From Halocaridina rubra (lineage: Eukaryota > Arthropoda > Malacostraca > Decapoda > Atyidae): DNA of 64,000 nt. The notes beneath the pieces are model-generated. The model was not told the DNA's origin. It searched no databases and worked only from the letters and a program-made list of their open reading frames with translations. Location of the stretch: positions 28,871-92,870 of the forward strand of contig JAXCGZ010021031.1 in NCBI GenBank assembly GCA_037179515.1. Direction: 5' to 3'. Position 1 is the stretch's first letter. Each line of letters begins with the position of its first letter. The position numbers were made by a program, and so were the translations under genes. Positions 33,503-49,364 of the stretch are shown here, in pieces.

Positions 33503-33508
33503 TTTATT
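33503..33508 (-). promoter_or_regulatory. Poly(A) signal candidate for gene B
   Basis: AATAAA on the minus strand, about 70 bases after the gene B stop. A second AATAAA overlaps the stop itself. Confidence 0.4.
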
Positions 33509-33577
33509 TTTTATCCCTTAGTATATTAATATTTGGAAGTATCACAGCATTGGACTTCACATTAAATGCTGTTGATT

Positions 33578-36500
33578 TTATTTTTCATTTCGTGGGTCGT
33601 AAAATCTGAAAACAACAAAAATTAATTATAAAATTGTGTAAATACAGTATTGTTAACATTTCATACTGTACTGTGTACTTCTAATATGCCCAGCTATATT
33701 TCGTTATGGTCTGAAAATCAATTATTTTCAATTCTGTCACTGTTGTAAAGTTGGGTCCTCATTCATCGAGCATGTCATAAGTGGAGGACCCTCTGTATGT
33801 CTGTGGATATGTCATAGGCTTTATATAAAAGGATTTGGGTGCAGAAATAGTACTTGCTCATATTTCCTCTATAATTTTGTTCCATTTTTAATGACCTCTC
33901 GACATATTTTTGGAAATATGCCATTACTAGGAGATGCAAGAAAAGGGCTCATCACATGCAGTTAAGATTCATGTACTGTAGTTAAGATACGTAGGATTCG
34001 AAATTTATTTACTCAAACTTTCTGGATATCGTAAGGATAAGTTACCCTCAGAACTCCATGTAAAATTAAGAACCCCTGAAATATTTAGAATAAGTCATAC
34101 CCTCATATATTCATAATGTTATAAAATAATTTTACATACCCTGAAGCACTTCCAATTATTTCTTCTGTTTGTTGTTTCAGCTCCTTCCAAGCGGAGATAA
34201 CATCCATTGTTTTTACCAACAAAAATTTTTCAACTTCGATGCTCTTATGCGTTACGAAATTGGCGCAGTGGTTTTCGCAGCCGGTAGTACCCTCTAATTC
34301 TCTGCATTCGGACTCTTCGCCTGTCACACCATCCCTGGCCTGAGAGAAAGATTGTCAGTGATGAGTAATCAAGGTATATTTGCTTCTAATGAATGTGTAC
34401 TTTGACTCTGTCACCCTCTCTATATGGGGGTTTATAACCATTGCAAATGTATGCAAGAAAAGCTTGGGACCTCTCTGTTGAGATACAAATACCACAATCC
34501 AAAATTTCCAATTGGAATTTGGGTCTCACAGTTATATTGCCTGTTATTTAAGTAGGGGAATGAAATTCACCGGTGACATTATCTTACTTGAAAATTAATT
34601 GCTTAGAACTGAGTTTATGCGAAATGGATTTAATGACATTTTGAAAGAGTGCTAGTCTTTAATTAGGTTTACTGACAATTCTTTTAACAGAATACCATTA
34701 AAGTTATTTTTGCTGTAGTGCAGTGGTTACACCTCTCTACTTGGGAAGTGACTGAACCACAATTGAGCTCACCTTAAGGTGCTAAGAGGTGCATTCAGCT
34801 TTTATTCTCCAGCTCCAACTAAACTATCAGTGTCAACCCCCAAAATTGGGATTATTAGTGGCATAAAATGGTAAACAACAGTCTTTAAAGACTTTTTCAT
34901 TTACTGCTATAACTTTTTTAATATTTTATTCACCATGTCAGACTTATAAATGAACTTTATATTTTTGACACTATTGTTCTTTTCTTTCCCCTTTTCAGAC
35001 ATTTATCAATGAAAAATTCTGGCATATGTCTGTCTGTTTTCAATCATTCTAAGCAGGTTTTAAGTGGACTGCCCCTACGCCATATTACAATACTCGTGTA
35101 TACATACAGTTGTCCCTCTTCTTACACAGTTTGAATATTGCGGTTTTGAATATACATGATTGAGAGATGTAGAATGATAAAAATCTATAAAATGTTTCTC
35201 AAAAAATACATTATGACACCTACACTACTGTTTTTACATAAATTTAAAATGTATTTAGCAAAGTTCAAGTACATTTCAGTAATATAGGCATAATGCAAGC
35301 TATAACGGAGGTTGGGAATAGATTCTATGCTAAGCATAGACACATATATATATAAGGGTTTTGTCTATAGGCGACTTTTGACTTGCACTAAATTGGTGGA
35401 ACCAATAAACATTGTAAGGTTAGGGACAACTTTAGTAATTTTTATATTTGTATTTTTGTAAATGATAGACTGTAAAACTAACCATAAACACTACGTAGTT
35501 TCCTGATGTATAAGTCTCACAGGTTAACACTGAAATCCTCCACGTTCGTAACGATTCTTCTAGATACTCGGCATAGGCTATGTAATGTTCTAATTGCTTG
35601 TCTAGGTCAACCCACCACTGAGAGGGGGGATATCCTTCAAAGGAGTATGTTTCAGCGGCATCCTATGTAAATTGGAAAGAACGTTTTAGCAGTAACTTAT
35701 AACTTGTGTCGGTAACTAAAATCCAAACAGGGTATTGAAAGTCTCAAATTGAATGCCATACCCTGTTTCAATTCTGTAAGAAAGGTAATTGTGGAGTGTA
35801 ACAGTCTGAAACCATGTTGTGACGGTGCCGAAGATATGTGAGGTGTTGTATGTTGCTTTCTTAGTTGATCAGTGGGGAGTGCTGTAGCTTAGTGTTAGAA
35901 TACTCAACTTGGGCGCTTATGGATCCTTGATCGAGCATCATTTATGTTTCTATCCCCATATGGGGACTAATAGTGACACATAAAATTTAAATAAAAAATA
36001 GTTCTTCAGTAACTTTGGCGGGAGGGCAAAGTAGTGTTACGGGACAATGAAATGATGGTAGCATGGGTTTTTTTGGGGGGGTATAGGGAATGTGTTAATG
36101 AAACCATGCTTCCAGATGTTGGGTATTGTGTTGCATGAGTAGTTGTAGTTTGATATGTCTGTGGGTGCTTGTTTGCCGTATATAAATAATTGGAATGAAA
36201 ATCTTACCCTGCTGCTTGAGCAAGGATACTTGATGCCTGGCTCTTAGATTTATCATTGGATTGGGTTGGTCTTACTTATTATATAGACATATAGAGGTAT
36301 ATTTTGAATCATTGAGATACACTTGAGTATGTCATATAATGGGTAAGCAAGTAATGTTTTTTTAGTTTTATTCTTGTTCATCCTAGTGGAGGAAGGCAAT
36401 TTAAATAAAATAAAATAAAATAAAGTATTAATGGCGGAGATTAAGTAATTGTGATAAAAAAAAGTTTTGTATGATATTTTTTCTTTACCTCAAAAACTTT

Positions 36501-39500
36501 TTGTAATACAGTATATATTTTATAGAACCCTTCTGAGCTATCTTTAGAATTGCAATATGACTTGATGATTACATCTCTATTTTACCATCAGAACTACAGT
36601 ATGAATAGATGGCATATCTTATATTACCTACAGCCACAATATGAATATATTACAAATTTTAAATTTTTGTAGCTTTCAGAACCATAATATGAAAAGTATA
36701 TTTCATTATTGAGGGGCTGCTTAGCTCATTGGTAGAGCGAGCGAGTCGGGAAGTGCCTAATGTGGGTTCAATCCCACTGCATGGTGTTAGGAAGGGCATT
36801 CTGCCTAAATCCCATCGTTTCAAACATGTTCATGCCCACCCATATTCGAATGAGGACTAATTAGACTCCATAAAATGGTCCATTTACCAGTACTCAATTT
36901 ACCTATGAGAACCACAGTATTTCATGCTGTATTATGTTTACTTGTTACTTTTCAGAACAACAACTGTCGTTATTTATGAAAATAGGCAATTTACTTTGGG
37001 GGTCACTGATGTCCTATAGTTCTACCTGATTATTCAGTAATTGCCTAGAGATCACTGGGTCCACATGATTGGAGAGGGAGCGTGGGCCCCGGTTATAAGC
37101 TAGCTATATAGTCGGGCGTTAGTGCTCTCATTGTCCCTAGTTTCTGCATTAACAATGTAAATTAAAAAATTTTCATATTACCTTCAGAACCACAATGTGG
37201 ATTGATGAAATGTCTTCGAAGTGCAATATCATGGACTGAGGAAGGACAGCAGCTTCAATTAAGTATCTGTGGGTAATAATGGATGTCGAAAGAGCTGCTG
37301 CTTGTTGGTTTTTGTCGGGGTAAGTTCCATCGGAGTCGACAGGGGCATCGTTATATCTAGAATCAGAGAGGATCTCATTATGACTATGTAAATACATTAG
37401 AAAAGATGGGGGCTGTGTGAGCGCAGTGGTTAGAGCGTTCAATGTGGGAAGTGACAAACCCATGTTCGAGCTCACTGTGGGGCATTAGGAAGGGCATCCA
37501 GCATGAATTCTCTAGCTCCAGCATGTTTGTTTCCGCTGCCACTTAAATTGGAATTAATAGTGACACATAAAACAGTAAACAACAAAATGTTAAGTTAGGG
37601 ACTGCTGTAGTACAGTGGTTAGAGCACTTGAATTGGGAAATGACAAACTCAAGTTATAGCACACTGCTGGGCATTAGGCAGGGCATCCGACCATAATGCC
37701 CCAGTTGCATCCTGTCTTTGTGACACCGGGACAGGCAAGAAAATTACTCTCTTCATGCCCGGGCCTGAAGAAAACATTAAAACCAAAAAAAGTAGAAAGT
37801 TAAGGACAAGGCAGAAATAGGGGACTGCTACACAGTAGGAGAATGTATCGAAGTTTCTGTAGATTATTAGATTAGTTTAATATATTCTTGTGGCCTTCCT
37901 CAGGGACTTGGGGCTGTTTGACCAGAAAACCTTAAAATGAAGGTCAAGCACCACAACAATGTGCAGGTATTTTCTCGCAAAAACATTATTCATTCATCTC
38001 TCACCTTCTCATCAGAGTCTGCAAATCTTCTTGATAAACTTCCACTTGATTTATATTATGTTCGTTGATATATTGACCAACCAAAAGCATAACCTCATCC
38101 TTGACTTCACCCCAGTAGTCAAACTCAGGTTGAGTGAGTGCGTCGAGAATTGCATTCAAGAGGTCTCGTACGGTGTCGTTTGGAAAGAGTCCTATTAACA
38201 GGTGGGCGATGCTCAGAGCAATGGTGTTCTCTGCATATTTAATAGAAAGAAATTTTTAGACACTCATACATATTTACAATGGCTACAGTCACCCTTGTCT
38301 GGGGAATGGCCGAGTTAAAGCACGTATCTCTTCTGGCTTTTGTCAACTGCTTTCCTCTCTGTGACGATTGTCTTCATTGTTACAAATTTAAATGTATTCT
38401 GTTTTTCTTTTAGTTGGCCAAATTTTTTCTATGTGCTACCCCTTAAGCTGGTAAACTTGTGTGTATGTAATATCCCTTAAGTTGGTAAAATTGTATGTAA
38501 GTTATATCCCTTAAGTTGCTAATACTGTATTATTTGTATGTGATATCCCTTAAGTTGGTAAAATTGTATATATGTGTGATATCCTTTAAGTTGGTGAATT
38601 TGTGCATATGTGTGTTTATCCCTTTAGTTGGCAAAAATGTGTGTCTGATGTCCCTTTACTTCGTAAAATTGTCTGCATGTGTGATATCCTTGAGGTCGGT
38701 AAGATTGTATGAATGTATGATATCCCTTAAGTTGGTAAAATTGTGTGTATGTGTTCTATCCTTTAAGTTGATAAAAATTTGTGTCTGATGTCCCGTTAGT
38801 TGGCAAAATTGTGTATGTTAAATATTCTTTAAGTTGCTAAACTTATGTATAAGTGATATCCCTCAAGTTGGTAAAATCGTTTGTATGTGTGATATTCCTT
38901 TAATTGGCAAAAAATGTGTGTCTGATGTCCCTTTAGTTGGCAACATTGTATGTATGTGTGATATTCCCTAAATTGACAACATTATGTGTATGAGATAAAA
39001 TTGCTGGAATCTATGAATCATTGTGTATGAGATAAAATTGCTGGAAGCTATGCATCATTATGTGTATGAGATAAAATTGCTGGAGGCTATGCATCATTAT
39101 GCATTTGATTACATATATTACCTTCCATGTGGAATACATATTCTTGTTTCCTTTGACTGTGTTTTTGTTAACATAATTTTAATAGACAACTATAATTATT
39201 ATTCTGGGTGAACTAGCAACGGCTGTCGATTCTCATGGGAGAAAATTCTTGCCCTATTACCATGTGAGTGACCCAACAGGGTGATGGGGAGGAAATTGTG
39301 AAAGCCTTTATCCCTAAGGAGTAAAAAGAACTAATTAAGGTATATTAACTTCTGGTGAATGTGTGTGCTTCGAATTGGTCACCCCTTACAAGAGGAATTC
39401 CAGCAGTTGTATATGTACATAAATAATTTTTCTTGGTAGATATTTTGGATCTTAAAAGGCAAAGAATTCATCATTGGGTTTATACTTTATCTTTTTTATT

Positions 39501-39855
39501 AATTAGTTTTGGTACCATCAGTGGCGTGGTATTTATATTTTTTTAGTTTTATAGCTCAGTGATAGAGCATGCTAGTCAGGAAACGACTAATGTGGGTTCG
39601 TGCCCTCCACAGGCTGTTAAGAAGGGCCTCCACGCATTAAACCTTCAGCTCCAATATGTCTCTGGCCACTCTCATTGTCGGGGGCCTATCGTGACATAAA
39701 CATTGCATTATTTTTTTATTAGGACAAAACAGCTTTCTTACATTATACTTACGTCTTCCATCTATTACTATCTCTGAACGATCTTTTTCTGAACTGTTTC
39801 CAGATGTTGCCATGGCAACAGTTAATGCGAGCATGAGTAGCAGAGATGCCTTCAT
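33578..39855 (-). CDS. Secreted Cry-domain-I-like protein B
   Basis: Six coding exons: 39855-39753, 38230-38005, 37356-37182, 35662-35483, 34339-34140 and 33605-33578 (stop TAA 33578-33580), 303 residues, intron phases 1-2-0-0-2. Residues 1-18 form a signal peptide (MKASLLLMLALTVAMATS). Exon 2 holds an amphipathic helix pair and a helix with EHNINQVEVYQ. Exon 3 opens with the GTYPDKN turn shared with C and ends in helix SSIHIVVLK. Exon 4 has the aromatic helix SQWWVDLDKQLEHYI. Exon 5 has C-x8-C-x3-C and a final long helix. This order matches domain I of Cry delta-endotoxins, a helical bundle that inserts into membranes; domains II and III are absent. A is downstream on the same strand; C is head-to-head, 3.5 kb away. 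A splice acceptor sits 4 bases before the ATG, so the 5' UTR starts in an upstream exon. Function in the animal is unknown. Confidence 0.75.
34710..34880 (+). repeat. SINE-1 copy in gene B intron
   Basis: 'ctgtagtgcagtggttacac' head, 'cacaattgagctc' B box, tail 'agtggcataaaatggtaaac'. Confidence 0.7.
35107..35432. mobile_element. MITE-2 copy in gene B intron
   Basis: Ends 'acagttgtccctcttcttac' and 'gtaaggttagggacaact' are inverted; about 326 bases. It lies about 50 bases beyond the donor of exon 35662-35483. Confidence 0.7.
35872..35980 (+). repeat. SINE-1 copy, internally deleted
   Basis: Head 'tgctgtagcttagtgttaga' joined to the tail 'tttctatccccatatgggga' with most of the body missing. 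Confidence 0.65.
36712..36883 (+). repeat. SINE-1 copy in gene B intron
   Basis: 'tgcttagctcattggtagag' A box, 'gggttcaatccc' B box (canonical), tail 'gactccataaaatgg'. Confidence 0.8.
36985..37155 (+). repeat. SINE-3 copy, 5' truncated
   Basis: Starts at 'ggcaatttactttgggggtc' and carries 'gagatcactgggtccacatg' and 'tatatagtcgggcgttagtg'. It ends about 25 bases from the donor of exon 37356-37182. Confidence 0.65.
37410..37715 (+). repeat. Two SINE-1 copies in tandem, gene B intron
   Basis: 37410-37582 (complete, 'gcagtggttagagcgttcaa', 'gttcgagctc') and 37603-37715 (lacks the tail). Confidence 0.8.
38440..39110. repeat. Imperfect minisatellite in gene B intron 1, two unit types
   Basis: 38440-38990: about fifteen units of 35-40 bases around 'cccttaagttggtaaaattgtg'. 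38990-39110: three units of about 38 bases, 'gtatgagataaaattgctgg'. ORFs here are repeat translations. Confidence 0.85.
39245..39405 (+). repeat. SINE-4 copy in gene B intron 1
   Basis: 'cttgccctattaccatgtga...ggaggaaattgtgaaagcct...gaattggtcaccccttacaag'. Confidence 0.65.
39544..39702 (+). repeat. SINE-1 copy in gene B intron 1
   Basis: 'tatagctcagtgatagagca' head, 'gggttcgtgccc' B box; it ends about 50 bases from the exon 1 donor. Confidence 0.75.
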
Positions 39856-39894
39856 GATTCTGCAATTTGGAAAAAAAAACATTTTTAGATGATT

Positions 39895-40200
39895 AAAAAC
39901 TTATTTAGATAGAAGTGAACAGAGGGTCAGAGTAAAACATGCAGTGTCCGACTAAAGGACACTGCATGGGGTTCCTCAGGGATCAATTTTAGTCACTTCT
40001 GACTGGAGAGAGATTAGAAGTAGGGTTCAACAGGGATCGGTTTTAGGGCCACTGCTGACTGGAAAAAAGTTAGCAGTAGGGATCCACAGGGATCAGTCTT
40101 AGGGCCACTTCTGACTGGAGAAAGTTTAGTAGTAGGATTCCACAAGGACCATCTTTAGGGCCATTTCTGTTCATCATATGTAAATGATCTCCGGTAGTCG
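39895..40200 (+). pseudogene. LINE RT fragment with amplified motif B
   Basis: Reads GVPQGSIL near 39970, then VQQGSVLGPLLTG, then a further copy, then GIPQGPSLGPFLFIIC. A segment of about 62 bases coding for the RT motif B block is repeated four times. It lies about 40 bases upstream of the splice acceptor of gene B, in opposite orientation. Confidence 0.7.
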
Positions 40201-40499
40201 ATTTCAGTCTTAATATTTACAGTATGTCTTTTTCCTTGCTAAGAGGCTTGTTTAATTCTCACAGCACGTTATATATTGAATATCTGTCATGATTTATTGT
40301 TTTTAGACAATAAGTAACCATTTAAGAAATTGTTTAGGAAGTCATATACAAGCATGCTACAAAACATGAAATGTAGACAGCCATTTTCACTTTTGTACTC
40401 TTCACTCCCTCCTAAGTTGGCAGGAACTAGATCAATATACAGTATACCAATATTGCTTTTTCCAAGTCCGTAATGTACGATTAATTGTCATTTCATACT

Positions 40500-40800
40500 T
40501 CACTAATAATTACAATTATGGGGGTGGACACAGACAGGCTGGAACTGGGGAATTAAGGCTTGATACTCATCCTAAATCCATGTGATGGGCTTGAACAAAG
40601 GTTTATCACTTCCCGAGTTGGCATGTTTAAGTTCAATTCCAGGTTGGTATCACAACTATTCCCCATTCGAATAGGGGTGAACACAGACATGTTGGAGCTG
40701 GGGAAATAGGACTGGATGCCCTTCCTAACGCCCTACGATGGTCTCAAACCCGCGTTAATCATTTTCCAGCTTGCACACTTTACCACAGAGCTACTGTGGT
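40500..40800 (-). repeat. Two SINE-1 copies between genes B and C
   Basis: 40500-40625 (tail, body) and 40650-40800 (complete, 'gtctcaaacccgcgttaatc', head 'ccacagagctactgtgg'). Confidence 0.75.
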
Positions 40801-40939
40801 ACCCCATTTTATTATTGACTGCAATTTAAGTAAATTTTGTAATGATATTAGCTCTTGCTAATTTCATTATAAGGCTAATAATAATTCAAATACAACTACA
40901 TCTAGTTGGAAATGGCCTATTAAAGGAAACAGCGGCAAA

Positions 40940-41076
40940 AATATATGAAGTACTTATTAACTTCGTGACCTCAACAGGTCACCTTCTCAAAATACAAGAT
41001 GAAAATCTTGCACTGTACCTTAAGAAGGTGACCTGTTGAGTTCATGAAATTAAGCACAGTACAGTACTTCATATAT
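40940..41076. repeat. Hairpin between genes B and C
   Basis: Left arm 'cctcaacaggtcaccttct' pairs with right arm 'agaaggtgacctgttgag'; pairing continues outward to 'atatatgaagtact' against 'agtacttcatatat' with gaps. Arms about 50 bases, loop about 40. Confidence 0.7.
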
Positions 41077-41078
41077 TA

Positions 41079-41280
41079 ATGTAGTCACCGTGGCTTAAGC
41101 GGTAGTGTCCGCGACTCTGAGGTGCCAGGTCGAGGGTTTGCGCCCAGTCATGGTCTGAGGTTAGCAAGGGCATGCACTCAGGGTAACGACTACATCTGCC
41201 AAAACAAGTCCTTCGCAAGAAGGCAACCGTCATAGCCCTTGGTAGAAAAGGGAGTCAGTGACGTAAAACCGGAACTGTTT
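41079..41280 (+). repeat. SINE-2, full-length reference copy with target duplication
   Basis: tRNA-like head 'gtcaccgtggcttaagcggt' (A box) and 'ggtcgagggtttgcgccc' (B box), body, end 'gacgtaaaaccgg'. 'ttcatatatta' flanks it at 41068-41078 and 41281-41291. Confidence 0.8.
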
Positions 41281-41931
41281 TTCATATATTATTCCTGTAG
41301 TTTTCTCTAATGGCAGTAATTCAGGATTATTAATAATAATAGCTGAAGTTTCCGAAAACTCATCATGGATTTTGCGCTAACTGTCCCCATATACATGGTC
41401 GTAATGGTCGACTAAATGAGGTGGAGCGAGGGGACTTGGCCAAGGAATCAAGTTTTTTTTATACAGTCACCACTTTCTAAGGGGGATTATGGGTTTTGTA
41501 TATAGATAGACACATTGAAATATTAAAAAAAAATTAAATCAATTTTGAACTTACATATGTCTGTATTCCTTAGGTGAACAGAATATTATCTGGAGAACGA
41601 AGGTATAAATAAAAGAGGCAAAGAAGGTATAGATTGTGTGTATGTATGCATGTTTATTCAGCTTCTCTTCTGGTATAATACTGATAGAGATAAAGAACTA
41701 GAAGTACGAGAAAATAAACACGTGTTAATTTTACTCTGATAAAGTTCCTCAAGGTTATGTAAGACATCTTTGAAACTTATGTAAGACATCTCTGAAAAAA
41801 CATGTTGTTTACATTGCTAAGGCAGAGAAAATTATTATATTTATTGAAAGAGAGAAAGAGAACATGTTCTTTAGCGTTATTCTACACATTATTGTATGTT
41901 TTTGCATTTTCAAATATAATTTTTGAATAAT

Positions 41932-42300
41932 GTGTGTTGCGCAGTGGTTAGATCGCTCGACTTGGGAAATGACATACCCATGATCGAATCAGTGCTGGAC
42001 TATAGAAAGGGTATCCAGCTTTAATTCCCCAGCTCCAACCTGTCTGTGCTCACCCCCATAATGGGGATAAATAGTGACACATAAACCCACGATCAAGTCT
42101 TAAGTCCCCAGCTCCAACCTGTTTGTATTCACCCCCATAATAGGGATTAATAGCAGTGCATGATATGGCAAACAAACATCCTCATGGGAACATGAAGTCC
42201 TTAAGTCCCTAGCTCCAATCTGTTTGTATTCACCCCCTTAATGGGGATTAATACCAGTACATGATATGGCAAACAAACATCCTCATGGGAACATGAAGTC
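41932..42300 (+). repeat. SINE-1 copy with a tandemly duplicated tail
   Basis: Complete copy 41932-42085, then two extra tail units. The pair ending 'cctcatgggaacatgaagtc' repeats with a period of 102 bases (42179 and 42281). Confidence 0.8.
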
Positions 42301-42530
42301 CTTATGAACTTCTGTAAGAATTTGCTGTCTCTTTCTTATCTCAATTCATTATATTATATTTTACTTCAATAAGATAAGCTTAGATAAACTGGTTCTTACT
42401 TTTGGAGAAAACATCTGCTGGTATTTTGTCTTCAGTCTCTTCGTTTCTGTAACTCTCTCTCTGAATCCAGCCTTTTTAAGTATGTCATTTCTGTAATTTA
42501 AAGCAATTTTTATGCTTTTTTTTTATTATT

Positions 42531-42700
42531 TGCCATTTTATATGTCAGTACTAATCCCCATTCACTTGGGAGTGGACACAGCCAGGTTGGAACCGGGGAA
42601 TTAAGGCTGGTTGTTATCCTAACGTCTGTGTTTGACTCGAATGTAGCTTTGTCTCTTTCAGAGTTGAGCGCTCTAACTACTGCTTTTCCACAGTCCCTGC
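42531..42700 (-). repeat. SINE-1 copy upstream of gene C
   Basis: Reversed complete copy, 'ggaattaaggctggttgtta', head at right 'actgcttttccacagtccc'. Confidence 0.75.
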
Positions 42701-42819
42701 AGTATAATATTCATAAAAAATATGGTATCCCTGTACTGAATATGCTTCCATTTAATTTGATTTAATCTAATTTTATTTAAGTTAATGTACACTTAGTACT
42801 ATTATAGGGTACTGTGGGA

Positions 42820-42975
42820 GAGGCCACGATGGCTCAGCGGTTTGAGCACTTAGCTAGGGAAGTGACATATCCGTGTTCAGTCTCACCTTGGGGCGATAAG
42901 AAAGGTGTCCAGCCTTCGTTCCCCAGCTCCAATGTGTCTTTCCACTTCCGTTTGATTCGGGATTAATAGTGACAC
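42820..42975 (+). repeat. SINE-1 copy upstream of gene C
   Basis: 'gatggctcagcggtttgagc' head; well preserved. Confidence 0.75.
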
Positions 42976-43156
42976 TAGTAACTTTCTCGAAGTTTTTTTT
43001 ATGCTTTTTCACTGTTTCTTAGAAATTTTTCTAATTGTGCCATCTGTTTCTATGTTTTGAAAGCTACTCTGTTTGTACTATAGAACAGTAAATTGTGCAA
43101 CTATATAGATGCTGATTGTTTTAATTGTATATTATAGTATGATCTTATGTTTTATA

Positions 43157-43341
43157 TAGGCATCTAGCCTTAATTCCCCAGCTCCAACCTTTCTGTGTTT
43201 ACCCCAATTATGGGGATTAATAGTGATACATAAAACAGCATGTCGTTAGGAAGGGCCTTCAGCCTTAATTCTCCAACTCTAACTTGTCCATGTTCGCACC
43301 AATTTGAATGGGAATTAATTATGACACATAAAATGGCAAAC
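43157..43341 (+). repeat. Two SINE-1 tail units directly before gene C
   Basis: 43157-43233 and 43236-43341, both without head. The second ends about 50 bases before the gene C ATG, so this SINE DNA is in the promoter or first intron. Confidence 0.7.
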
Positions 43342-43391
43342 AAACTTACATATACAAATTTTTCCTCCCTCCAAGAGAACATCAAGACGCA

Positions 43392-49129
<5,738 letters not shown>

Positions 49130-49358
49130 TGAATCTAAACCTGGTTTGGCTATTCACACTAGACACAATAACTTCATACCAGTGCTGGCATCTTTGCTAC
49201 ATAACACGTGGAGAGCCAATGACATCTGGCAGCTATGCGTAGATTTTTTTGTTAACTTCCTCAAAAAGTGAGTTTTAAAATTGTATGCCCTTGCATGTAT
49301 GCACATGCATATACAAATGAGTACATATATAGTATACATTTCTTTGCTTGCTTTACAA

Positions 49359-49364
49359 AATAAA
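49359..49364 (+). promoter_or_regulatory. Poly(A) signal candidate for gene C
   Basis: AATAAA 230 bases after the gene C stop; first canonical one downstream. Confidence 0.5.

Noticed and set aside
38516..38788. ORF rich in Leu/Val/Cys resembling a membrane protein
   Set aside because: Translation of the 'cccttaagttggtaaaattgtg' minisatellite.
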